The notes under the pieces are model-generated. The model saw only the letters and a list, made by a program, of their open reading frames with translations. It was not told the DNA's origin and searched no databases. Below, piece by piece: positions 8,315-16,436 of a stretch of 64,000 bases of DNA. Both the position numbers and the translations under genes were made by a program. Within the stretch, counting starts at the first letter, position 1. Every line of letters starts with the position of its first letter. Source of the stretch: CBDBZX01 sp965213645 (GTDB taxonomy: Bacteria; Deinococcota; Deinococci; Deinococcales; Trueperaceae); NCBI GenBank assembly GCA_965213645.1, contig CBDBZX010000002.1, positions 1,426,001 through 1,490,000 of the forward strand, read 5' to 3'.

Positions 8315-8350
8315 TGAGAGGGATAGTTTGTGTTGTCCCTCTCATTTTTG
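8315..8350 (+). terminator. Rho-independent terminator
   Basis: Stem TGAGAGGGA / TCCCTCTCA separated by 12 nt, followed by the T-tract ATTTTTG. It ends the stress cluster. Confidence 0.85.
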
Positions 8351-8422
8351 TTATAGGAGCGCTAGGTAGACTTTTCTCTAAGCGGGTAGGAAAACTTTGG
8401 TTTTGGGGCAGAAGGAGCAATA

Positions 8423-9865
8423 ATGCAGATTCGTCTTTACGCCCTCGTCTTTTTTCTTGTCGTGGTCGGCTTGAGCTTTGCCGCAGCGCAAACAGTGTCG
8501 TCGCTTCAGGTAGCTGAAAACCCCCACAGCGTTTTATCCGCACTAGTCTCTTTTGAAGTGCTCGGTGTGGACGAAGGCGCAGAGGTCGTGGTGCGCTACG
8601 AAACCGAGGGGGAACCAGTAGGCGAAACACCCGCCTATCCGGTCCAAGCGGGTACGCAAGAGGTCGCCGTGCTCGGGCTGCTGAGTGAAACGACCTACGA
8701 TATGACCCTCGAGGTGCTGGGCGCGGACGCCGAGGTGCAGTCCATAACCCAATCGTTCACGACAGGCAGCCTCCCCGAAGCCTTGGCGAACCTCGAGATT
8801 GAGGTGATGGGTGAAAGCCCCGACGGGTACACCCTCGTCGAAACCTTTTTGGGACCCAAGTTCGTCTTCGCTTTCGACGGTGAAGGGCGCATCCGCTGGT
8901 ACAAAGACTTTGAGAACGAGCCCGCCATCTTCGAAACGAAGCTCCACCCGCACGGTACGTTCACGACCTTTTTAGGAACCTCTTACGGCTTTCAGCCGAC
9001 GAACGGAAAGTTCGTCGAGTACACGCCGAGCGGTGAAGTGCTGAGAACCTACCAAGCCAATGTACCCGCCTACACCGATTCGCACGAAATTCTTCTGACG
9101 ACGGGTGATAACGGTGAGGTCGAGTACGCGCACTTCTTTAGCTACGACCTGCGCCGCATCGACGAAGTGCCGCCCGTTGGGGGTGAAGTGGGCACGCGCA
9201 CGGCGGGACATCAGCTCTTGCGCCAGACGCCCGAAGGCCGAATCGACTTCTTCTGGAACGCCTGGGACCACTTCGAGCTAGCGGATTGGGTGGAGCCTAG
9301 AGGCAGCCCTGAGTATCAGGACTTCGATCACCCCAACTCACTCGATATAGATGAGGACGGCCACTACATCGTCTCGATGCGCTCCTTCGGCGCGGTCTTA
9401 AAGCTCAACGCAAAAACCGGTGACCTCTTATGGCAGCTCGGTGGGCGTAACAATCAGTTTGAAATAGTAGACGATCCCTTGAACGGCTTTAGCGCTCAGC
9501 ATACTGCCTTTATGACGGACGAGGACACGCTGCTCATCTTCGACAACGGTATGACGCACGACCCGCCGCAGAGCCGCGCGGTGGAGTACGAACTCGATAT
9601 GGAGGCGATGACCGCCACGATGGTCTGGGAGTTTCGCCCTGACCCTATCGTCTACTCTAGTATCGTAAGCTCGGCGGAGCGCTTTGAGAATGGTCATACG
9701 CTGGTGGGTTTCGGGATGCCGAGCCGTATCTTCGAGGTCGACGCGGCGGGCGAAGCGGTCTGGGACGTGGCAATCACCCACCGAGAGGGTGAGAATGCGG
9801 GCGAGCCCGTACCCTTCTACCGGGCGAACCGTTTGCCCTCGCTCTATGAATTCAGAGCGCCATGA
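8423..9865 (+). CDS. Secreted arylsulfotransferase-like (ASST) beta-propeller protein
   Basis: 480 aa with an AGAAGGAG ribosome site and a clear signal peptide (residues 1-22, ending SFAAAQ). After an N-terminal beta-sandwich-like region to about 110, residues 120-480 match the ASST/Arylsulfotran family: repeated propeller blades such as DFDHPNSLDIDEDGHYIVSM, TGDLLWQLGGRNNQFEI and FSAQHTAFMTDEDTLLIFDN. ASST moves sulfate between phenolic compounds through a histidine in the periplasm. H293 in DHPNS and H351 in AQHTA are candidates, but I cannot assign the catalytic one. There is no nearby DsbA/DsbL partner. Many genomes carry such proteins with unknown substrates, so the activity is a family inference. 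Confidence 0.78.
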   Translation: MQIRLYALVFFLVVVGLSFAAAQTVSSLQVAENPHSVLSALVSFEVLGVDEGAEVVVRYETEGEPVGETPAYPVQAGTQEVAVLGLLSETTYDMTLEVLGADAEVQSITQSFTTGSLPEALANLEIEVMGESPDGYTLVETFLGPKFVFAFDGEGRIRWYKDFENEPAIFETKLHPHGTFTTFLGTSYGFQPTNGKFVEYTPSGEVLRTYQANVPAYTDSHEILLTTGDNGEVEYAHFFSYDLRRIDEVPPVGGEVGTRTAGHQLLRQTPEGRIDFFWNAWDHFELADWVEPRGSPEYQDFDHPNSLDIDEDGHYIVSMRSFGAVLKLNAKTGDLLWQLGGRNNQFEIVDDPLNGFSAQHTAFMTDEDTLLIFDNGMTHDPPQSRAVEYELDMEAMTATMVWEFRPDPIVYSSIVSSAERFENGHTLVGFGMPSRIFEVDAAGEAVWDVAITHREGENAGEPVPFYRANRLPSLYEFRAP

Positions 9866-9922
9866 GGGTTGAGTTTGCCTCTCCCCCTAAGCAAATTTCT
9901 TAGCTGCTCGAGTAAAGTATCC

Positions 9923-9948
9923 AACGTCACCGTCTGAACGGTGGCGTT
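9923..9948 (+). terminator. Hairpin downstream of the ASST-like gene
   Basis: AACGTCACCGT / ACGGTGGCGTT arms (one G-T type mismatch) around CTGA, without a long T tract. It probably ends or stabilises the ASST-like transcript. Confidence 0.5.
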
Positions 9949-9962
9949 CTCCCACTCACTAC

Positions 9963-9998
9963 ATTCGGATTGATTCACGATCGTGAATCAATCCGAAT
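9963..9998. promoter_or_regulatory. Perfect 36-bp palindrome
   Basis: The left arm ATTCGGATTGATTCACGA is followed directly by its exact reverse complement, with no spacer (centre 9980/9981). It sits 130 bp before the small gene at 10131 and about 100 bp after the ASST-like stop. With no loop and no T-run it is more likely a dimer binding site or replication/recombination site than a terminator; the function is unknown. Confidence 0.6.
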
Positions 9999-10130
9999 CC
10001 GTATAACCCACGCTCATTTACCGGTGTACCTTTAGTCTTTCTGCACCAGCTTTTCGGTGTTGACGCTGCACTTTGACTATGAAACACTGAGTCAAGGGGT
10101 GGGGTAGATGTTGAAAAATCATACAAACCT

Positions 10131-10289
10131 ATGAGGCAGCTTATCTTCCGCGTGCTAAAGGGCGAGAACGAAAGCTTAGAGACACGACTCGAGCAAGCAG
10201 TCGAGCAACACGCCGAGCGGCATCTGCAGGCTGAATTCTCCGACTTCACCCCGCTCGTCAGCGTCGAGCTGTTGGAGCCTCCCGAATAA
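10131..10289 (+). CDS. 52-aa protein translationally coupled to the K+ channel
   Basis: ATG at 10131 (MRQLIFRVLKGENESLETRL). Its stop overlaps the channel start (TAATG), so both are translated together. The product is soluble, with an amphipathic, Glu-rich central helix (LETRLEQAVEQHAERHLQAE) and no membrane segment. No family recognised. The coupling suggests an accessory or stabilising partner of the channel, but that is inference. Confidence 0.6.
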   Translation: MRQLIFRVLKGENESLETRLEQAVEQHAERHLQAEFSDFTPLVSVELLEPPE

Positions 10290-11356
10290 TGCAGCTTCTA
10301 TCAGGAATTCTAGGCGTTTTGATCGTCCTCATCACCCTCTTGGACGTGATACAAAACACCCTTTTGCCGCGTGGCGGCGGCATCTTTTCGGAGCGAATCT
10401 CCAGTCTGCTTTGGCGGGGAGCCATCTGGTTACATCAACGTCGCCCCTCTCATGAATTACTCTCGGTAGTGGGGACGATTATCCTGCTCACAACGGTTAT
10501 CTCGTGGGCAGCCCTTCTTCTGCTCGGCTGGACTTTGATCTTCAGCGCGAGCTTGCCCGCCGTGGTCGAAAGCCCGGTCGGAACGCCCGCCGACCTCTGG
10601 GCGCGGGTTTATTTCACGGGCTACACGCTCATCACGTTGGGTTTGGGCGACTACAAACCGCAAGGGGCGCTGTGGCAAGTCTTGACCGTCGTCGCCTCCT
10701 CGACGGGCTTTTTCTTGGCAACCCTGGCGATCACCTATCTGCTCTCGGTCATTTCGGCGGCGGTGCAAGACCGGGCGACGGCCTTGTACATCTCGAGCCT
10801 CGGCAAGTCGCCGCACGACATCTTGAGGCGCACCTGGAACGGGCAAGATTGCAGCGATTTGACCGAGCACTTAACGAGCCTGATGGAGATGATCGGCACG
10901 AGTAGTCAGCAGCACTTGGCCTATCCGATCGTCCACTACTTTCACTCGACCAGCCGCAGCACCTCCTCATCAGTGCAAATCGCCTCACTCGACCAGGCGT
11001 TGGGCTATCTGGAGCACGGCTTGACGGGCAACTGTGAAGACGCTGCGCGGAAGATGCGCCCCTTGCAAGAGACGATCAGCGAGTATCTGGAGACGCTCGA
11101 GGTGGCCTTCATGAACGCCGCCGAGAACGCGCCCGACGTTCCCCCCGTCACAGACCTGCGCGAATACGGCTTTCAGACGGTGGACGATGGCGCGTTCCAG
11201 GAGACTTTGGAGCGCTTCTCAGGGCGGCGCAAACTGCTCCTAGCGCTGGTGGAGAAAGACGGTTGGACCTGGGAGGAAGTGTGGAAGGAAAGCGCCAAAG
11301 ACGCCCCGCCCGACGATGAGGTGGACGATGACGATGAGGTTGACGGTGGCAAATAG
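10289..11356 (+). CDS. Two-TM-type potassium channel with large cytosolic domain
   Basis: 355 aa. A hydrophobic N-terminal helix (1-25) is followed by an outer helix (58-88), a pore loop with selectivity filter TLGLGDY at residues 116-122, and an inner helix (132-160). The filter departs from the usual TVGYGD only in the hydrophobic positions. Residues 165-340 form a soluble, mostly helical domain without an obvious RCK/TrkA Rossmann motif. The tail is very acidic (DDEVDDDDEVDGGK). The family conducts K+ passively across the inner membrane. It overlaps the 52-aa gene upstream and the exported-protein gene downstream, forming a compact operon. Confidence 0.85.
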   Translation: MQLLSGILGVLIVLITLLDVIQNTLLPRGGGIFSERISSLLWRGAIWLHQRRPSHELLSVVGTIILLTTVISWAALLLLGWTLIFSASLPAVVESPVGTPADLWARVYFTGYTLITLGLGDYKPQGALWQVLTVVASSTGFFLATLAITYLLSVISAAVQDRATALYISSLGKSPHDILRRTWNGQDCSDLTEHLTSLMEMIGTSSQQHLAYPIVHYFHSTSRSTSSSVQIASLDQALGYLEHGLTGNCEDAARKMRPLQETISEYLETLEVAFMNAAENAPDVPPVTDLREYGFQTVDDGAFQETLERFSGRRKLLLALVEKDGWTWEEVWKESAKDAPPDDEVDDDDEVDGGK

Positions 11357-11822
11357 AGCGAAATTAGCTATGGTGCTCGGCCTGCTCGTTTGCTGGTGCG
11401 GCGCGGCTGGGCAAGCGGTGCAGGTGATGACGCAAAATGCGCCCGTTGTTTTGGAGGCGTTTAGCGTCAACACGAACAGCGCGAGTGTCGACGTTACGCT
11501 CACGGTAGCGAATACAGAGGAAGAGAAGCGCGTCGTTGCGGTGGCGGTCGGCGTGGTTTTGGTAGACGCTTTTAACGATGTGATTGCGGTGAACTACGCC
11601 CGTTGGACGGACGACTTGAGCGTTTTAGAAGCGGGAGGGCGTACGGCGCTTACAAATAGCTTTGTCGAACTCAGGGCGGACGACCTCTTTTTAGCGGTCC
11701 CTTTTATCTACGCGGTGCGCTTTGAGGACGGTGAGGTGTGGAAACAGGACCTGAGCGGCGTTTCGACCGAACTCCTGAGCCGCTTTGAGGTGGCGGCGTC
11801 CTCGAGTGCCTTGCAACCCTAG
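11334..11822 (+). CDS. Exported hypothetical protein
   Basis: The start at 11334 (MRLTVANRAK) is preferred to 11316 or 11328 because it gives a compact signal peptide (hydrophobic AMVLGLLVCWCGAAG, cleavage near GQA) and has GAGGTGG about 10 nt upstream. The gene starts 23 bp inside the end of the channel gene. The mature part (about 135 aa) is a predicted all-beta domain with many alternating V/T residues, like many periplasmic or surface proteins. No family recognised; a role linked to the channel operon is only suggested by the overlap. Confidence 0.6.
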   Translation: MRLTVANRAKLAMVLGLLVCWCGAAGQAVQVMTQNAPVVLEAFSVNTNSASVDVTLTVANTEEEKRVVAVAVGVVLVDAFNDVIAVNYARWTDDLSVLEAGGRTALTNSFVELRADDLFLAVPFIYAVRFEDGEVWKQDLSGVSTELLSRFEVAASSSALQP

Positions 11823-11989
11823 TGTCGTGCTGGGGGAGAGGTTCAGCTTGTATGCTCGCTCCTAGTGTGTTGCGGCGAGACTTGCTTGAATGATTTGAAA
11901 AATGTGAGGTGCCGTTCAATTCTTATGAACGTGAACCAGCATTTATAAGGTCGAAACGTCAGATATAGAGGTCACAAGGGGGTAACAGT

Positions 11990-12865
11990 ATGAAAGCAAC
12001 CTGGAATCTACTAACGCAAACCGCGTCCGAGTGGAGCGACGACAAAGCCTCGATGCTGGCTGCCGCGTTAGCCTACTACACCATTTTTGCGCTCGCACCC
12101 CTGCTCGTCCTCGTCATCTCCGTTGCGAGTCTCGTCTTCAGCGGCGACCAAGCGCAGCAGACGCTCTTGCAGCAGATTGAGCAGACGGTCGGACCGCAGG
12201 CGGCGGGCATCGTGCAGACGATGATCAACAACCAGGGCGGACAAAGCTCAGGGATTATCGCTACGATTATCGGCTTTGCGACCTTGGCGGTAGGCGCGAC
12301 GGGCGTCTTCGCACAACTTCAGAGCGCCCTCAACCAGATTTGGGAAGTCGAGCCTAAACCCGACGCGGGCATCATGCATATGGTCAAGATTCGCGCCACC
12401 GCGCTAGGATTAGTGCTCGTCATCGGCTTTTTGCTGCTCGTCTCGCTCGTACTCAGCTCGCTCCTGTCTGCTTTCGGCGGCTTTCTCAGCAATACCTTGC
12501 CAGGCGGCGCGGTACTTTGGCAAGTCCTCAACTTCGCCATCTCGCTCTTCATTATCGCCCTCCTCTTCGCACTGATCTTCAAGTATCTACCCGACGTCAA
12601 AGTCGCCTGGGGCGACGTGTGGGTGGGCGCGTTCGTGACCGCGCTCCTCTTCGGTTTGGGTCGGTTCCTCATCAGTTTCTATATCAGCAGTAGCTCGACC
12701 TCTTCGACCTACGGCGCGGCGGGCTCGCTGATTGTGCTGCTCTTATGGATTTACTACTCGGCGCAGATTCTCCTCTTTGGCGCGGAGTTTACACAGGTCT
12801 ACGGGCGGCGTTTTGGCTCGGGTATTGAGCCGGACGAACACGCGATGCGCCCGAGCGAAGCGTGA
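11990..12865 (+). CDS. YihY/BrkB family inner-membrane protein, copy 1
   Basis: 291 aa with an AAGGGGG ribosome site. Typical family layout: the N-terminal motif DKASMLAAALAYYTIFALAP, six hydrophobic helices, the middle motif LNQIWEVEP and the C-terminal GSLIVLLLWIYYSAQILLFG then AEFTQVYGRRFG. Formerly called RNase BN, the family has no proven transport substrate; an envelope or transporter role is assumed. A paralogue follows 211 bp downstream. Confidence 0.9.
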   Translation: MKATWNLLTQTASEWSDDKASMLAAALAYYTIFALAPLLVLVISVASLVFSGDQAQQTLLQQIEQTVGPQAAGIVQTMINNQGGQSSGIIATIIGFATLAVGATGVFAQLQSALNQIWEVEPKPDAGIMHMVKIRATALGLVLVIGFLLLVSLVLSSLLSAFGGFLSNTLPGGAVLWQVLNFAISLFIIALLFALIFKYLPDVKVAWGDVWVGAFVTALLFGLGRFLISFYISSSSTSSTYGAAGSLIVLLLWIYYSAQILLFGAEFTQVYGRRFGSGIEPDEHAMRPSEA

Positions 12866-13076
12866 GAGCGTTTGGAAAGTTGGGCGACGCTAAGAAAGAG
12901 CAGCAAAAAGCAGTGAGCAACGGGCGCTGAGTCTAAAGGGTTTCGTACGGATTACACTTAATTCCCCAGTTATGCGCGAGTCAATCTGAATTGGCATCAT
13001 GCATTGCCTACTGCTTTCAACTCGCTGCTCTTCTGGTAAGACCCAACCTCACCCTTTCTCAAGGCATAATTAAGCT

Positions 13077-13976
13077 ATGAAAACCCTCTGGAGTTTACTC
13101 AAACAGACCGTGACCGAGTGGAACGAAGACCAAGCGACGGTCTTGGCGGCGGCGCTGGCGTACTACACTATCTTCGCGCTCGCGCCTACGCTCATTATCG
13201 TCGTGGCGGTGGCGGGGCTCGTCTTCGGGCAGGGCGAGGCGCAGCAAGCGCTTTTGGACCAGGTGACAGCGGCAGTGGGTAGCGACGTGGCGGGGGTGCT
13301 CGGGACGCTGCTCGAGAACACCTCCCGCGCAGGCTCAGGCGTCCTCGCTACGGTGATCGGCGCGGCGCTGCTCATCCTCGGCGCAACTGGGCTCTTCGCG
13401 CAGCTTCAGAACGCGCTCAATAGGGTGTGGGGCGTGAAGCCTAACCCGTCGGCGGGTGTGATGAACCTGCTCAGGACGCGCGTGCTCTCGCTTGGGATGG
13501 TCCTGGTCATCGGCTTTTTGCTCCTCGTCTCGCTGCTGCTGAGCGCCGCACTAAACGTGATCAACAACTATTTCAGCGAGCTACTTTTGCTCCCCGGTGA
13601 AGAAACTTTCTGGCAAGTCATGAACTTCGCACTTTCCACCGCCGTCATCACGCTCCTATTCGCGATGATCTTCAAGTACCTGCCCGATGTGCAGATCGCT
13701 TGGCGCGACGTGTGGGTAGGGGCGCTCGTGACCTCTCTACTCTTCTCCCTCGGCAAATTCCTGATCAGCTATTACATCGGCACGAGTTCGGCAGCCTCCA
13801 CGTATGGCGCGGCGGGCTCGCTCATCGTGCTGCTCTTATGGATTTACTACTCGGCGCAGATTTTGCTCTTCGGCGCGGAATTTACACAGGTGTATGGGCG
13901 GCGTTTTGGCTCAGGGATTCAGCCCGCTAAATATGCGGTGCGTTCAGAAGCGGACTCGAGCAAAGAAAAAGTGTAG
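13077..13976 (+). CDS. YihY/BrkB family inner-membrane protein, copy 2
   Basis: 299 aa paralogue of the previous gene, with the same motifs (DQATVLAAALAYYTIFALAP, LNRVWGVKPNP, GSLIVLLLWIYYSAQILLFG). The last 120 bp of the two genes are almost identical in DNA, while the centres have diverged, a sign of gene conversion. A CATAAT box lies exactly 6 nt before the ATG (13065-13070) and there is no Shine-Dalgarno, so this copy appears to have its own leaderless promoter, unlike copy 1. The C-terminus extends a few charged residues further. Confidence 0.9.
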   Translation: MKTLWSLLKQTVTEWNEDQATVLAAALAYYTIFALAPTLIIVVAVAGLVFGQGEAQQALLDQVTAAVGSDVAGVLGTLLENTSRAGSGVLATVIGAALLILGATGLFAQLQNALNRVWGVKPNPSAGVMNLLRTRVLSLGMVLVIGFLLLVSLLLSAALNVINNYFSELLLLPGEETFWQVMNFALSTAVITLLFAMIFKYLPDVQIAWRDVWVGALVTSLLFSLGKFLISYYIGTSSAASTYGAAGSLIVLLLWIYYSAQILLFGAEFTQVYGRRFGSGIQPAKYAVRSEADSSKEKV

Positions 13977-14035
13977 CGAACGCTAAACGCTTTCCAACGA
14001 GGAATTAAATACAGCGTTAGCTAAAAAATACGACA

Positions 14036-14153
14036 TGTCATTCTGAGCGCAACGAAGTGGAGTCGAAGAATCTCTGACCTTGCTGACTCCTCTAGCTGAG
14101 GTTGAAAGACGAGACCCCTCGACTGCGCTGCGCTCCGCTCGGGGTGACAACAG
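14036..14153 (+). repeat. Dispersed intergenic repeat, family A, copy 1
   Basis: About 120 bp, beginning TGTCATTCTGAGCGCAACGA and ending GCTCGGGGTGACAACA, so the ends are inverted (TGTCAT.../...GTGACA). Internal blocks GAAGAATCTCTGACCTTGCT and GAGACCCCTCGACT recur in four further copies (15457, 19851, 46930, 60829). Confidence 0.85.
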
Positions 14154-14242
14154 TGTCGCAACACTTACTCAACGGCGTATTAAGAGATATCAAGAGGTGG
14201 CGTGACGCAGTTTTACCCATACATTCGCGTCATACTGAGCGA

Positions 14243-15226
14243 ATGGAATTCAGAACATTGGTGATCGGCGCGGGTATTGCGGGCTTGACGGCGGCTCGAT
14301 CACTCCGTCAAGCAGGTGAAGAGGTCCTCGTTTTAGAGAAAAGTCGCGGCTTAGGTGGACGCGCCGCCACAAGGCGGCTGCACGGGCACAGAGTTGACCA
14401 CGGCGCACAGTATTTCACCGTGAGGGACGAGCGCTTTCAAACGCAGGTGGATAAATGGTTAGAAGCAGGACATGTCAAAGTTTGGTCAGAAGGGTTTCAC
14501 ACGCTGACGGATGAAGGGTTAGAAGCGCCTAGTGACGGCCACCCGCGCTACGTCTTTCCTGACGGGATGAACACGGCGGGCAAGCTCTTGGGTAATCATT
14601 CGGAGGTTCGCACTCAGACTCGAGTCGAGCGCCTTGTAAGAGATAAAAAAGGCTGGCGCTTAGCGCTGATTACAGGCGAGACCTTAGAGGCTGAGCGTGT
14701 TTTAGTCAACGTGCCTGCGCCGCAAGCCTTAGCGCTGTGCCGCGACGCTGAATTATCCGCAGAAACAACCGACGCTTTGCAAGCGGTCAAATTCGCGCCT
14801 TGCTTCACGCTGATGGCGGGGTACGCGGGGCGAGACCTCGAGTGGCGCGGTGTCACCGTCAAAGATGGTGACGCCGCGCGAACGCTGTCTTGGGTGTCGC
14901 GCGACAGCAGCAAGCGTGAAACGGATAGCGATGAGATGACGCTCGTAGTGAACGCAAGCCCTGACTTTTCAGAAGACCATCTGGAACGTGACCGAGAGGT
15001 TATTCAGGAAAAGATGCTGTCAGCCACGACGGTCTTGGGAGATTGGGCAACTCAACCTCTTTGGACAGATATGCAGCGTTGGCTTTACTCGATGGTGACA
15101 GAGCCTTATCCAGAGCCCTATCTCAAAGAGGACGACTCGCTCCTCCTCTGCGGCGACTGGTGCGGCGGGGCGAAGGTGGAGGCGGCGTATCTGTCGGGGT
15201 TGGAGCTAGGTCAGGCTTTGACCTAG
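14243..15226 (+). CDS. Renalase-like NAD(P)/FAD-dependent oxidoreductase
   Basis: 327 aa from ATG 14243 (MEFRTLVIGAGIAGLTAA). An in-frame ATG at 14102 is rejected because the extra 47 codons lie inside a dispersed repeat. It has an N-terminal Rossmann FAD motif GAGIAGLTAARSLRQAGEEV with the acid E of VLVLEKS, then GLGGRAATRR and VDHGAQYFTV, which are typical of the renalase/amine-oxidase-like group. A C-terminal GDWCGGAKVEAAYLSGLE gives the second FAD contact. Bacterial renalases oxidise unusual dihydro-NAD isomers; whether this protein does so is unknown. It stands alone; its promoter region carries CATACT 6 nt before the ATG. Confidence 0.8.
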   Translation: MEFRTLVIGAGIAGLTAARSLRQAGEEVLVLEKSRGLGGRAATRRLHGHRVDHGAQYFTVRDERFQTQVDKWLEAGHVKVWSEGFHTLTDEGLEAPSDGHPRYVFPDGMNTAGKLLGNHSEVRTQTRVERLVRDKKGWRLALITGETLEAERVLVNVPAPQALALCRDAELSAETTDALQAVKFAPCFTLMAGYAGRDLEWRGVTVKDGDAARTLSWVSRDSSKRETDSDEMTLVVNASPDFSEDHLERDREVIQEKMLSATTVLGDWATQPLWTDMQRWLYSMVTEPYPEPYLKEDDSLLLCGDWCGGAKVEAAYLSGLELGQALT

Positions 15227-15343
15227 GGGTGGATTCGACCTAAAAGCAGACATTTTTAATCCATGCATCCAATACCTTTTCGTTTGCGTATCTTCTAGTA
15301 ACACGCCTCATCACCCTTCTACGCACCCACTCGAGGCGTGGCA

Positions 15344-15408
15344 CCCCGCTCCCTTTTTCTTAGCAATCTCTCTCGCAACCTCTCACATTTACTCGGAGCG
15401 GGGCATTT
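15344..15408 (+). terminator. Long-loop hairpin with T-tract
   Basis: Arms CCCCGCTCC (15344-15352) and GGAGCGGGG (15395-15403), then CATTTTTA. The 42-nt loop is long for a terminator, and the arms resemble the ends of repeat family A, so it may be a degraded repeat copy. The rest of the 15227-15784 gap contains only repeat copy 2 and the short leader ORF described separately. Confidence 0.4.
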
Positions 15409-15456
15409 TTATATTGATTTGTTGCTACTACACTGTAAACTAAGTTTTGCGTCGCT

Positions 15457-15601
15457 GTTGGCACCCCGAGCCCTTTACGGGATAGACTCCGCGAGGGGTC
15501 TCGCCTTGCAATCTCCGGTAGAGGAGTCAGCAAGGTCAGAGATTCTTCGACTCCGCTAGCGCTCCGCAAGGCTTCGCCCGACTTCGTGAACAGAATGACA
15601 T
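15457..15601 (-). repeat. Dispersed intergenic repeat, family A, copy 2
   Basis: Inverted relative to copy 1: GTTGGCACCCCGAG at the left and CAGAATGACAT at the right, with GCAAGGTCAGAGATTCTTCG in the middle. About 145 bp. Confidence 0.8.
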
Positions 15602-15741
15602 ACTTCATTAACGCTGTACTACTTCTTTTTCCCCATTGACCTCTTCGTCACTGACCCGGCTCCAGAACGTACTTGCACCGTGCGCATCATCCGTCGTGAA
15701 AACTTCCTTTTAGGTACCCGCAACGCCCTATACTAAGAGGT

Positions 15742-15792
15742 ATGGACGCTTTTTCTACTCAAACGTATTCGGCGCAGGTGAACGGTGCTTAG
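15742..15792 (+). CDS. Possible 16-codon leader ORF before the Yip1 gene
   Basis: ATG at 15742 opens MDAFSTQTYSAQVNGA and stops at 15792, overlapping the GTG start of the next gene by 8 nt. TATACT (15729-15734) lies 7 nt before this ATG, so transcription should begin at or near it (leaderless). It may serve to feed ribosomes to the following GTG. Coding status is uncertain. Confidence 0.3.
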   Translation: MDAFSTQTYSAQVNGA

Positions 15793-16420
15793 CGCAATTC
15801 CTAATATCCTCACCAACCCCGTGAACTTCTTTCGTGACCTCGCCGAAGGGAACAGGGTGGGCGGCGCGATTTGGACCGTGCTGCTCGTGTCGCTCGTCTC
15901 GGCGGTAGCGAGCTACTTTCTCGGGCTGCCTTTTAGGGAGGCGCTCACTAACGCACCTTTCGCTGCCGCGACGCCTATTATTACGGCGGCAGCGGGCTTT
16001 TTCACGCCCCTTATCACCTGGCTTTTTTACGGTCTTTTGGTGCGCATCGGCGCGGGGATGGAGGCGAAACCGTGGGCGGTAGCGGGTTACGCGCTCGCGC
16101 CGCAGCTTGTTCTGAACGCCGCGCTTCTCGTCATCGTCATCGCCTTTCCCATCGACGTCACCCCTGTTGACGTGGACGTGAACGACGCGCAAGCCTTTGA
16201 AGCGGCGAATGCGCGGGTGCAGCAGGAGATAGAAACGAGCACCGCTGGGCGCGCTGGTGGGCTGCTCGGCTATCTTGGGACGCTCTGGTGGCTTGTCCTC
16301 ATCTTTTTGGGCGTGCGCGAGACGGCGGGGCAGCGCCAAGCGGTTCGCGCGACCTTTTTAGTCGGGGTGGTGGCGGTCAGTTTCGCGCTCGGCTCGTGGC
16401 TCTTCGCGCCTTCATCATGA
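15785..16420 (+). CDS. Yip1-family membrane protein
   Basis: 211 aa with a GTG start (MLSAIPNILTNPVNFFRDLA). That N-terminus is typical of bacterial Yip1-domain proteins (DUF1282-like), which open with a P-x-x-F/FF segment before five membrane helices. Helices can be seen at about 25-48, 62-85, 98-120, 155-175 and 183-205, with an acidic loop at 125-150. Role unknown. It lies 16 bp upstream of a TolC-like gene, so it may be co-transcribed with the export operon. Confidence 0.7.
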   Translation: MLSAIPNILTNPVNFFRDLAEGNRVGGAIWTVLLVSLVSAVASYFLGLPFREALTNAPFAAATPIITAAAGFFTPLITWLFYGLLVRIGAGMEAKPWAVAGYALAPQLVLNAALLVIVIAFPIDVTPVDVDVNDAQAFEAANARVQQEIETSTAGRAGGLLGYLGTLWWLVLIFLGVRETAGQRQAVRATFLVGVVAVSFALGSWLFAPSS

Positions 16421-16436
16421 GCCGTAATCGTAGGTC

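Noticed and set aside
14102..14242. Longer N-terminus for the renalase-like gene
   Set aside because: The extra 47 codons are repeat family A sequence. The family motif starts a few residues after ATG 14243.
15755..16339. Minus-strand open frame of 194 codons over the Yip1 gene
   Set aside because: Product is Arg/His-rich without family pattern; the plus-strand frame has a regular membrane-helix layout.
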